In this document: positions 34,035-41,666 of the stretch, piece after piece
Layout: each line of letters begins with the position of its first letter
How positions within the stretch are numbered: the stretch's first letter is position 1
Source of the DNA: Pararhizobium arenae
GTDB taxonomy: Bacteria; Pseudomonadota; Alphaproteobacteria; Rhizobiales; Rhizobiaceae
NCBI RefSeq assembly: GCF_001931685.1
Contig: NZ_MOOY01000009.1
Span: 110,071 to 174,070 of the forward strand
DNA: 64,000 nt
Direction: 5' to 3'
Position numbers and translations under genes: made by a program
Notes under the pieces: generated by a model
Databases searched by the model: none
Seen by the model: only the letters and a program-made list of their open reading frames with translations
What the model was told of the DNA's origin: nothing

Positions 34035-35003
34035 ATGACCCGTACCATTGTTGCCTCCGCCACCCGCGAAATCATCATCGGCTTCGATCAGCCCTTCTGC
34101 GTCATCGGCGAGCGCATCAACCCGACCGGCCGCAAGAAGCTCGCCGCCGAGATGATCCAAGGCAATTTCGATACGGTCATCAAGGATGCGCTGGAGCAGG
34201 TCGCCGCGGGCGCCACCATGCTGGACATCAATGCGGGCGTGACCTCCGTCAATCCGAACGAAACCGAGCCGGGCCTGCTGGTCCAGACGCTGGAAATCGT
34301 TCAGGGCCTCGTCGATATCCCGCTCGCGATCGACAGCTCCGTCACCGCCGCTATCGAAGCCGGCCTGAAGGTCGCCAAGGGCCGCCCGCTGGTCAATTCC
34401 GTGACCGGCGAGGAAGAAAAGCTCGAAGCCATCCTGCCGCTGGTCAAGAAATACGACGTACCGGTCGTTGCCATCTCCAACGACGAGACCGGTATCTCGA
34501 TGGACCCGGACGTGCGCTTTGCCGTTGCCAAGAAGATCGTGGAGCGTGCCATGGACCATGGCATCAAGCCGCACGATATCGTCGTCGACCCGCTGGTCAT
34601 GCCGATCGGCGCGCTGGGCGATGCCGGCCGTCAGGTGTTCCAGCTGCTTTACCGGCTGCGCAACGAACTGAAGGTCAACACCACCTGCGGCCTCTCCAAT
34701 ATCTCCTTCGGCCTGCCGCATCGCCACGGCATCAATGCCGGCTTCATCCCCATGGTGATCGGCGCCGGCATGACGTCCGCGATCATGAACCCCTGCCGCC
34801 CGCAGGAAATGGAAGCCGTACGTGCCGCCAACGTGCTGAATGGCACCGACCAGAACTGCACCAACTGGATCATGACCTACCGCGACCACAAGCCGGCGGA
34901 AGCCGGTGCCCCCGCAGCCGCGGCGTCTGCTGCTCCGGCAGCGGGTGGCGGTCGCCGTGGTGGACGTGCAGCCCGCGCCGGCGCCGGCGCACGCTCTGAA
35001 TAA
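34035..35003 (+). CDS. Methyltetrahydrofolate:corrinoid methyltransferase (MtgA/AcsE-like, pterin-binding)
   Basis: The 322-residue protein has a pterin-binding TIM barrel: CVIGERINPTGRKKLAAEMI, TMLDINAGVTSVNPNETEP, PLAIDSSVTAAIEAGL and NTTCGLSNISFGLPHR. In glycine betaine systems MtgA moves the methyl group from the corrinoid protein to tetrahydrofolate. No corrinoid-binding or homocysteine domain is attached, so it is neither MetH nor DHPS. The alanine-rich C-terminal tail ends in GGGRRGGRAARAGAGARSE, similar in style to the tails of bmt and the RACE protein in this window. Confidence 0.92.
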   Translation: MTRTIVASATREIIIGFDQPFCVIGERINPTGRKKLAAEMIQGNFDTVIKDALEQVAAGATMLDINAGVTSVNPNETEPGLLVQTLEIVQGLVDIPLAIDSSVTAAIEAGLKVAKGRPLVNSVTGEEEKLEAILPLVKKYDVPVVAISNDETGISMDPDVRFAVAKKIVERAMDHGIKPHDIVVDPLVMPIGALGDAGRQVFQLLYRLRNELKVNTTCGLSNISFGLPHRHGINAGFIPMVIGAGMTSAIMNPCRPQEMEAVRAANVLNGTDQNCTNWIMTYRDHKPAEAGAPAAAASAAPAAGGGRRGGRAARAGAGARSE

Positions 35004-35085
35004 ACAGGAGGCGCCAGAAGGCGTCTCATCTCACGACATGCTGTCCTCCGGTCCACATGGGGGACAGAACCAGGAAAGAAAGAAT

Positions 35086-35412
35086 ATGTTTTTGAGTGCA
35101 GAGCTTCTGAAAGAGGTCGCAAGTTTCTGGTTTCAGGCGCCGCTGGTGATGTCTTCCCGTCTGAGAGACTTTTCGACCGCCACCGCCAGCGCTGCCGAGA
35201 CGAATCGCATGGTCACGGAAAAGCTCTCGGCAGCCGCCGAAAGCTTCGTTGCATTGAACACCGCAATCCTGAAGGAAGGCATCGACGCCGTGGCGTCGCT
35301 TTCGACCGGAAGCTGTTCCAGCGTCATGGACGCCTCCGATCGCCTTGCGGTCGCGGCGCTCAAACCCTACGGCAAACGCATTCGCGCCAACGCCCGTCGC
35401 CTTGCCAAGTAA
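35086..35412 (+). CDS. Phasin-like small protein between the folate methyltransferase and RACE genes
   Basis: The 108-residue helical protein begins MFLSAELLKEVASFWFQAPL and continues with AETNRMVTEKLSAAAESF, similar in composition to phasin-family proteins. It ends KRIRANARRLAK. AGGAAAGAAAG precedes the ATG. It lies inside the corrinoid methyltransferase gene row, 28 nt before the RACE gene, and so may be made with it. Phasins coat polyhydroxyalkanoate granules; whether this one does is unknown. Confidence 0.7.
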   Translation: MFLSAELLKEVASFWFQAPLVMSSRLRDFSTATASAAETNRMVTEKLSAAAESFVALNTAILKEGIDAVASLSTGSCSSVMDASDRLAVAALKPYGKRIRANARRLAK

Positions 35413-35440
35413 ACCTCTGGCGAAATAAAAGGACCCCATC

Positions 35441-37483
35441 GTGTCGCCCAAGGAAAACCGCAGCGATCCCCTCGTGCTCTTCATGCCCTCCGGCAAGCGC
35501 GGTCGTTTCCCGGTCGGGACACCGGTGCTGGATGCGGCTCGCTCGCTCGGGGTCTATGTGGAAAGCGTCTGCGGCGGGCGCGCGACCTGCGGGCGCTGCC
35601 AGATCACAGTGCAGGAAGGCAACTTCGCCAAGCACCAGATCGTCTCGAAGATCGAGAACCTGTCGCCCAAGGGGCCGAAGGAAGAGCGCTACGAGCAAAT
35701 TCGCGGCCTGCCGGAAGGCCGCCGTCTTTCCTGCTCTTCGCAGATTCTCGGCGATCTCGTCGTCGATGTGCCGCAGGATACGGTGATCAATGCGCAGGTG
35801 GTGCGCAAGGCTGCAACCGACCGCGTCATCGAGCGCAACGCCGCTGTCCAGCTCTGCTATGTCGAGGTCGAGGAACCCGACATGCACAAGCCGCTCGGCG
35901 ATCTCGACCGCCTGAAGGCCGTGCTTCAGAAGGATTGGGGCTGGAAGGACCTGCTGATCGCCCCGCACCTCATTCCGCAGCTTCAGGGCATCCTGCGCAA
36001 GGGCAACTGGGCGGTGACCGCCGCCATCCACCGCGACATGGATAGCTCGCGCCCGTTCATCGTCGGCCTCTGGCCGGGCCTCAAGAACGAAGCCTACGGC
36101 ATCGCCTGTGACATCGGCTCGACGACCATTGCCATGCACCTCGTCTCGCTGCTCTCCGGCCGTATCGCCGCCTCCTCGGGCACATCCAACCCGCAAATTC
36201 GCTTCGGCGAAGACCTGATGAGCCGTGTCTCCTACGTGATGATGAACCCGGATGGTCGCGAGGCCATGACCAAGGCCGTGCGCGAGGCCGTCAACCAGCT
36301 GATCGGCAAGGTCTGCGAAGAGGGCAATGTCGATCGCCACGATATTCTCGATGCCGTCTTCGTCGCCAACCCGATTATGCATCACCTGTTCCTCGGCATC
36401 GACCCGACGGAACTCGGGCAGGCACCGTTCGCGCTCGCTGTTTCCGGCGCGCTGCAATACTGGGGCCATGAAATAGACCTGGACATCAATCGCGGCGCGC
36501 GCGCCTATCTGCTTCCGTGTATCGCTGGCCACGTCGGTGCGGATGCCGCCGGGGCGACCCTTGCTGAAGGACCCTACCGGCAGGATCGTATGATGCTGCT
36601 CGTCGATGTCGGTACCAATGCCGAAATCGTGCTCGGAAACCGTGAACGCGTCGTCGCCGCCTCCTCCCCCACCGGTCCGGCCTTCGAAGGTGCAGAGATC
36701 TCTTCAGGCCAGCGCGCGGCTCCCGGCGCAATCGAGCGCGTGCGCATCGATCCGGTGACGCTGGAGCCGCGTTTCCGTGTGATCGGTGTCGACAAATGGT
36801 CGGATGAGGATGGTTTCAGCGAGGCCGCTGCCGCTGTCGGCGTGACTGGCATCTGCGGCTCGGCGATCATCGAGGTCGTCGCGGAAATGTACCTCTCCGG
36901 CATCATCTCGGAGGATGGCGTCGTCGATGGCGGCATGGCCGAGCGCAGCCCGCGCATCATCCAGAACGGTCGCACCTTTTCGTACCTGCTGCATGACGGC
37001 GACCAGCGCATCACCGTGACGCAGAACGACGTGCGCGCCATCCAGCTCGCCAAGGCAGCGCTCTATGCCGGCATCAAGCTGCTTATGGAAAAGCAGGGTG
37101 TCGAGCATGTCGATACGATCCGCTTCGCAGGTGCCTTCGGCTCTTTCATCGATCCGAAATACGCGATGGTGCTCGGTCTGATCCCGGATTGCGATCTGGA
37201 TGAGGTCAAGGCCGTCGGCAATGCCGCCGGTACCGGCGCGCTGATGGCGCTCCTCAACCGGGGCCACCGCCGCGAGATCGAGGAAACCGTCAAGAAAATC
37301 GAGAAGATAGAGACGGCGCTTGAATCGAAATTTCAAGAGCATTTCGTCTATGCCATGGCGATGCCGAACAAGGTCGACAGGTTTCCGAAGCTTGCCAGCG
37401 TCGTGACATTGCCGGAACGAAAAGTGCTTTCGGACGATGGCGGCGAAGGTGGCGGACGCCGACGCAGACGCAGCCGCGAATAG
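35441..37483 (+). CDS. RACE-type reductive activator of corrinoid enzymes (2Fe-2S + ASKHA domain)
   Basis: The 680-residue protein has an N-terminal [2Fe-2S] ferredoxin domain with Cys44, Cys50, Cys53 and Cys98, then a linker and an ASKHA ATPase-like domain (IACDIGSTTIAMHL; LLVDVGTNAEIVLGN; SSPTGPAFEGAEISSGQRAA; FAGAFGSFIDPKYA). Such proteins reduce cob(II)alamin that forms by accidental oxidation, restoring methyl transfer; the activity is expected to matter greatly in an aerobe. The start is a GTG with AGGA 8 nt before it. A Gly/Arg-rich tail ends the protein. Confidence 0.92.
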   Translation: MSPKENRSDPLVLFMPSGKRGRFPVGTPVLDAARSLGVYVESVCGGRATCGRCQITVQEGNFAKHQIVSKIENLSPKGPKEERYEQIRGLPEGRRLSCSSQILGDLVVDVPQDTVINAQVVRKAATDRVIERNAAVQLCYVEVEEPDMHKPLGDLDRLKAVLQKDWGWKDLLIAPHLIPQLQGILRKGNWAVTAAIHRDMDSSRPFIVGLWPGLKNEAYGIACDIGSTTIAMHLVSLLSGRIAASSGTSNPQIRFGEDLMSRVSYVMMNPDGREAMTKAVREAVNQLIGKVCEEGNVDRHDILDAVFVANPIMHHLFLGIDPTELGQAPFALAVSGALQYWGHEIDLDINRGARAYLLPCIAGHVGADAAGATLAEGPYRQDRMMLLVDVGTNAEIVLGNRERVVAASSPTGPAFEGAEISSGQRAAPGAIERVRIDPVTLEPRFRVIGVDKWSDEDGFSEAAAAVGVTGICGSAIIEVVAEMYLSGIISEDGVVDGGMAERSPRIIQNGRTFSYLLHDGDQRITVTQNDVRAIQLAKAALYAGIKLLMEKQGVEHVDTIRFAGAFGSFIDPKYAMVLGLIPDCDLDEVKAVGNAAGTGALMALLNRGHRREIEETVKKIEKIETALESKFQEHFVYAMAMPNKVDRFPKLASVVTLPERKVLSDDGGEGGGRRRRRSRE

Positions 37484-37555
37484 GCGAGGCAGAACGGACG
37501 CAAAATGTGAAGGATCCCCGGAACTCCGGCTCGCTTTCTGCGTTTTGGCGACACT

Positions 37556-38638
37556 GTGGATCAAGCTGTCGCCCTCAAAACCCTCATCGATCAGAACAAT
37601 GCCGCCCTCGAGGCGGCGCAGGAACTCGTGTATCTCGCAAACCTTGAACGCGGCATCATCCGCAAACAGGGCAAACGCGGATTTCTGTATTACGACCACG
37701 ATGGCAAACGCATAACCGACCCGGACGAACTGAAACGCATCGCCGCACTTGCCATTCCACCGGCCTACACGGATGTCCTGATCTCGCCCGATCCCTTAAG
37801 CCACCTGCAGGCGACAGGCTACGACCAGCGGGGGCGCAAGCAGTATCGTTATCATCCCCAATGGCACGTCGAGAGAGGCCGTGACAAATTCGCACTTCTT
37901 CCCACCTTCGCGGCAGCTCTCCCCCGCATACGCGAAAAGGTCGATCGTGATCTGAGGCAACGAAAGCCCGGCCTTGAGAAGGCACTGGCAACCGTTGTGC
38001 TTCTACTCGACAGGCTTTTTATCCGCATCGGAAATCCCGTCTATGCCGCCGAGAACGGCTCCTTCGGCTTGACGACCTTGAAGAACCGGCATGTGAAGAT
38101 CGAAGGATCCAGCGTGCATTTCAACTTCAAGGGTAAATCCGGCAAGGAATGGCGCCTAAAACATACGGACAGGCGCATCAGCCGCGCGATCCAGACCCTG
38201 CAGGAGTTGCCCGGCCAGCAGCTGTTCCAGTATCTCGACGAGGACGGAAAGCGTCATTCCATCCGCTCGCAGGATGTAAATGCCTATATACGCGAGGCCG
38301 CCGGCGCCGACTTTTCCTCACGCCAGTTCCGGACCTGGGGCGCGACCCATATGGCGGCAACGGCCTTGGCCACGATGGAGCCTCCGACGAGCCAGCGACA
38401 ACTGAAACAACAGGTCAATGCCGTGATCGATGAGGTCGCATCAAGGCTGGTCAACACGCGTGCCGTCTGCCGCTCGTCCTACATCCATCCGCGTGTCTTT
38501 GAGGATTTCGAGACGGGAGCCCTGATGGAACTGGCGCGCATGCGCGCCAGCCGCAGCACATCCTTGCTGCGCTGGATGGAAGAGGACGAAATCCGCGTCA
38601 TGCGGTGGCTGAGGCAGGCCGCAGAAAGCGCCGGTTAG
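37556..38638 (+). CDS. DNA topoisomerase IB (poxvirus-type)
   Basis: The 360-residue enzyme relaxes supercoils through a 3'-phosphotyrosine intermediate. Catalytic Tyr309 is in CRSSYIHPRVFEDF. The pocket residues Arg259 and His265 (FRTWGATHMAA) are present, as are IPPAYTDVLISP and RKQYRYHPQW of the N-terminal domain. The frame starts at a GTG with no clear ribosome-binding site, so the start may be a few codons off. It sits at the end of the methyltransferase region but looks unrelated to it. Confidence 0.92.
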   Translation: MDQAVALKTLIDQNNAALEAAQELVYLANLERGIIRKQGKRGFLYYDHDGKRITDPDELKRIAALAIPPAYTDVLISPDPLSHLQATGYDQRGRKQYRYHPQWHVERGRDKFALLPTFAAALPRIREKVDRDLRQRKPGLEKALATVVLLLDRLFIRIGNPVYAAENGSFGLTTLKNRHVKIEGSSVHFNFKGKSGKEWRLKHTDRRISRAIQTLQELPGQQLFQYLDEDGKRHSIRSQDVNAYIREAAGADFSSRQFRTWGATHMAATALATMEPPTSQRQLKQQVNAVIDEVASRLVNTRAVCRSSYIHPRVFEDFETGALMELARMRASRSTSLLRWMEEDEIRVMRWLRQAAESAG

Positions 38639-38655
38639 CGGCGGATGCGCCGCTA
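38636..38655. terminator. Hairpin between convergent topoisomerase IB and LysR genes
   Basis: TAGCGGCG-GATG-CGCCGCTA is a perfect 8-bp stem overlapping the topoisomerase stop codon. It has no T run and may act on either transcript. Confidence 0.5.
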
Positions 38656-38672
38656 CCAAGCCATCGTCCGGA

Positions 38673-39557
38673 TCAGTTGAGCGCGATAAACGCGGCCCGC
38701 ACATGCTCTGCCACGGCCAGCACCGGCGCCGGCGCATCCTCTATCACCTTCAGGCCGATATTATATTGGCCAAGCTCCGGCAGGCCTTCCGCATCACCCA
38801 GCTCCACAAGTTCGCCCTGCACGAGGTAACGCGGCAGCGGCGCGATGGCGAGGTCTGCCTGAATGGCCGCTCTCTGGCCGGTGGTGTGCGCGCTCAGGAA
38901 CGCGACCCGGAAGCGGCGGCCGGCCCGTGACAGACGCTCGACGGCGTCCGCACGCCAGACGCAGCCGTCCTCCCACATCGAGACCGGCAGCGGGTCCTTG
39001 GTATGGGCCGTGCCGCAGCGGATGCCCGCCCAGACCAGCTTTTCCTGCACCAGAATTTCCCCGGCGCTGCTCTCGTCATCGAAGAAGCTGTTGTAAATGA
39101 CGATATCCATGCGGTGCTCGTCCACGCGCTTGCGCATGACGTTGCTGGTGCCGATCGTCACGTCCACCGTCACGTTGGGATAGGATTCGGCGAAACGTTT
39201 CAGCACTTCCGGCAGAATGCGCTCGCCGATATCCTCCGGCGCACCGACCCGTACGATGCCGTTCATATCCGGCAACAGGAAGCGCGAGACCGCTTCGTTG
39301 TTCAGCGCCAGCATGCGCCGGGCAAAACCAAGCAGCACCTCCCCTTTTGGCGTCAGCGACACGGACCGGGCATCACGCAGGAACAACACGCAGCCCAGCG
39401 TCTCCTCCAGCTTCTTGATCTGCATCGATACGGCCGAGGGGGTTCGATAGACGGTTTCAGCCGCCGTCGTAAAATTGCCGGTCTCGGCGATGGCGACGAA
39501 CGTCTTCAACACGTCGAGTTCGAGGAGCGGCAGCACGTGCCGGAGCATCATATTCAT
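38673..39557 (-). CDS. LysR-family transcriptional regulator
   Basis: The 294-residue regulator has the LysR winged helix-turn-helix near its start (LDVLKTFVAIAETGNFTTAA, RTPSAVSMQIKKLEETLG). A substrate-binding domain follows (GIVRVGAPEDIGERILPEVL; ADLAIAPLPRYLV). I chose the ATG at 39557 because GAGG sits just before it; the frame extends to 39623. It is divergent from two small genes, one with a DUF1127 domain, which are its most likely targets. The effector is unknown. Confidence 0.88.
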   Translation of the reverse strand: MNMMLRHVLPLLELDVLKTFVAIAETGNFTTAAETVYRTPSAVSMQIKKLEETLGCVLFLRDARSVSLTPKGEVLLGFARRMLALNNEAVSRFLLPDMNGIVRVGAPEDIGERILPEVLKRFAESYPNVTVDVTIGTSNVMRKRVDEHRMDIVIYNSFFDDESSAGEILVQEKLVWAGIRCGTAHTKDPLPVSMWEDGCVWRADAVERLSRAGRRFRVAFLSAHTTGQRAAIQADLAIAPLPRYLVQGELVELGDAEGLPELGQYNIGLKVIEDAPAPVLAVAEHVRAAFIALN

Positions 39558-39669
39558 AGCGACCTCATCTATCAGTTTTTCTGAAAGATAACTTGATTTC
39601 ATTTCGTTTGATTGAACATGCATGCGCGCTCATAGTCAAGGCATACAGTTGAGATTGAAGGAAAAGGCC

Positions 39670-39864
39670 ATGCGGAACACCGCCTCGAACATCCCTTCGC
39701 CCCCACTGGCTATGGAAGATGCAATCCGCTCGCTCACGAACTGGGCTCTCAAAAAGATTGCAGAACAGCGGGTGACGGCAACGCGGCGCCTGACGCAGGA
39801 AGAAATCGGAAAACTTCCGGAAAACCTGCGCCAGGACATCAGCAGCAAGCATCAAGAGAAGTGA
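39670..39864 (+). CDS. Small protein of 64 residues, divergent from LysR
   Basis: The frame starts MRNTASNIPSPPLAMEDAIR and contains NWALKKIAEQRVTATRRLTQEEIGKLP. It is charged, helical and has no signal peptide or membrane segment. AAGGAAAAGG precedes the ATG at 39670. It lies between the LysR gene and a DUF1127 gene and is probably regulated with the latter. I do not recognise a named family. Confidence 0.65.
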   Translation: MRNTASNIPSPPLAMEDAIRSLTNWALKKIAEQRVTATRRLTQEEIGKLPENLRQDISSKHQEK

Positions 39865-39966
39865 TGAAAGACATCAAATATATTCTCTTGAATGATGAAT
39901 GAGGTTGCGGCATTACAGTTTCATGGTCGCGACCTTTTGACGAACTCTCAAAAGGAAACCAGTACA

Positions 39967-40194
39967 ATGTCAGTTCACAGCTTCGAAACCTCCCATGGTT
40001 CACCCACCGGTGTCGCAGGCGTTCTTCATGGCGTCAGCGGCTTGAGCCATCGCATGCTTGCCTCCTGGCGCCGTCACCGCGCCGAGCGGGCTCTCGAAGG
40101 CCTTTCCTTCGACACGCTGAAGGATATCGGCTTTCCGTCCGCCGATGGTCTCGTAAGACATAACGTCGCCAAGGCGGATTCAGCGACACGATGA
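39967..40194 (+). CDS. DUF1127 domain small protein
   Basis: The 75-residue protein carries the DUF1127 core LASWRRHRAERALEGLSFDT, followed by LKDIGFPSADGL. The N-terminus is Ser/His/Gly-rich. Arginine-rich DUF1127 proteins in alphaproteobacteria affect RNA turnover and carbon, nitrogen or phosphate responses. AGGAAACC lies before the ATG at 39967. A strong terminator follows. Confidence 0.83.
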   Translation: MSVHSFETSHGSPTGVAGVLHGVSGLSHRMLASWRRHRAERALEGLSFDTLKDIGFPSADGLVRHNVAKADSATR

Positions 40195-40253
40195 CGTCGA
40201 CTGCACAGAACAAGACAGCCTCCCATCCTCCCAAAGACTGCAGCTGTTGAAGA

Positions 40254-40286
40254 AGGGCATTCCCACACGATCGGAATGCCCTTTTT
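40254..40286 (+). terminator. Rho-independent terminator after the DUF1127 gene
   Basis: AGGGCATTCC pairs with GGAATGCCCT around a 9-nt loop, followed by a run of five T. Confidence 0.88.
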
Positions 40287-40603
40287 GCTTCCAGACGCAT
40301 GTCGCAGTTGGAGTGGCCTGTTTCCGACACCTGCAGAGAGGATGCAGCGGCCCCCACGCAGCGATCGCAAGTTGCCGGTTTCGGAATTTTTCGTCAAACA
40401 CTTCAAAGACGACATTTTTGTCGTTTGCAGCGCAATAATCAGGCAAGCTTACGATATTCTGATGCCATATTAGGCAACCCGCCGGGCATGCCGCAGAATA
40501 AACACTATGCAGTCGCAGCCGTCCATGCCAATGTCGCAATCAGGCAAGCCGTTTGTCCGGCTTTACCCTGAACTGAGCTATCCGTAGCGCATGGAACTCG
40601 CCG
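40287..40603. other. Region without a gene before the GlxA-family regulator
   Basis: About 317 bp with no supported frame. It should carry the promoter of the regulator gene at 40604. I see no convincing operator or RNA. Confidence 0.4.
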
Positions 40604-41608
40604 ATGACCAAGCCCCTTTCCAAGAAGCGTTCTCTTGTTTTCTTCCTCGTGCCGAACTTTTCCATGCTGCCGTTTTCCGCGGCCATCGAGACGCTCCGCA
40701 TTGCAAACCGCATGCTGGGCTATGAGGCCTACACATGGCGCCTCGCCTCGACCGATGGCCAGCAGGTGCTGTCATCGAGCGGTATCGGCATCGAGGTCAA
40801 CAGTTCCCTGATGGACGAGCGCAAGTTTCTCGGCAACGAGAACCGCCCGTCTATGGTTCTGGTCTGTTCCGGCATCTATGTCGAGGATTTCCAGAACAAG
40901 TCGGTCAATGCCTGGCTGCGTGAAGTCTATAATCGCGGCGTCTCCGTCGGCAGCCTCTGTACCGGCGCGCATGTGCTGGCGTCGGCAGGATTGCTGACCG
41001 GCAAGCGCTGCGCGATCCACTGGGAAAACCTGCCCGGCTTTGCCGAGACTTTCCCACAGGTGGACGTCTATGCCGATCTTTATGAAATCGACAGCAACAT
41101 CTACACCTGCGCCGGCGGCACAGCGTCCCTGGACATGATGTTGAACCTGATCGATCAGGATTTTGGCGAAAACCTCGTCAACCGGGTTTGCGAACAGGCC
41201 CTGACCGACCGCGTTCGTGGCCCGCACGACCGCCAGCGTCTGCCGCTACGCGCCCGCCTCGGCGTCCAGAACTCCAAGGTTCTGTCGATCATCGAACTTA
41301 TGGAAGGCAATCTTTCCGAACCGTTGTCGCTGCTCGATATCGCAGACAGCGCCGGCCTGTCGCGCCGCCAGATCGAACGCCTCTTCCGCCAGGAAATGGG
41401 TCGCTCGCCTGCACGCTACTACCTCGAAATCCGGCTGGACCGCGCCCGCCATCTGCTGGTGCAATCGGCCATGCCGGTGGTTGAAGTGGCCGTTGCCTGC
41501 GGCTTCGTCTCCGCATCGCACTTCTCGAAGTGTTATCGCGAACTCTACAATCGCTCACCCCAGCAGGAACGTGCCGAACGCAAGCTGACGCTCCAGACCG
41601 CGCGATAA
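40604..41608 (+). CDS. GlxA/GbdR-like AraC-family regulator with a DJ-1/PfpI-type domain
   Basis: The 334-residue protein joins an N-terminal amidotransferase-like (DJ-1/PfpI) domain (VFFLVPNFSMLPFSAAIETL; GSLCTGAHVLASAGLLTGKR) to a C-terminal AraC helix-turn-helix pair (LLDIADSAGLSRRQIERLFR; VAVACGFVSASHFSKCYREL). GbdR, the activator of glycine betaine catabolism in Pseudomonas, has this layout, and related GlxA-type regulators control carnitine, choline and betaine genes. Its location about 3 kb after the RACE gene makes it a candidate regulator of the methyltransferase cluster. That link is inference. Confidence 0.88.
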   Translation: MTKPLSKKRSLVFFLVPNFSMLPFSAAIETLRIANRMLGYEAYTWRLASTDGQQVLSSSGIGIEVNSSLMDERKFLGNENRPSMVLVCSGIYVEDFQNKSVNAWLREVYNRGVSVGSLCTGAHVLASAGLLTGKRCAIHWENLPGFAETFPQVDVYADLYEIDSNIYTCAGGTASLDMMLNLIDQDFGENLVNRVCEQALTDRVRGPHDRQRLPLRARLGVQNSKVLSIIELMEGNLSEPLSLLDIADSAGLSRRQIERLFRQEMGRSPARYYLEIRLDRARHLLVQSAMPVVEVAVACGFVSASHFSKCYRELYNRSPQQERAERKLTLQTAR

Positions 41609-41643
41609 ACGCGGTCTGCAATACAGTTGGCTGTGATTGAAGA

Positions 41644-41666
41644 CGATGAGCGTCAGGCGCTCATCG
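41644..41666. terminator. Hairpin between convergent AraC-family and GGDEF genes
   Basis: CGATGAGCG-TCAGG-CGCTCATCG is a perfect 9-bp stem overlapping the 3' end of the GGDEF gene. A second hairpin (AGACCGCG with CGCGGTCT, 41595-41617) overlaps the AraC gene stop. Neither has a long T run. Confidence 0.5.
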
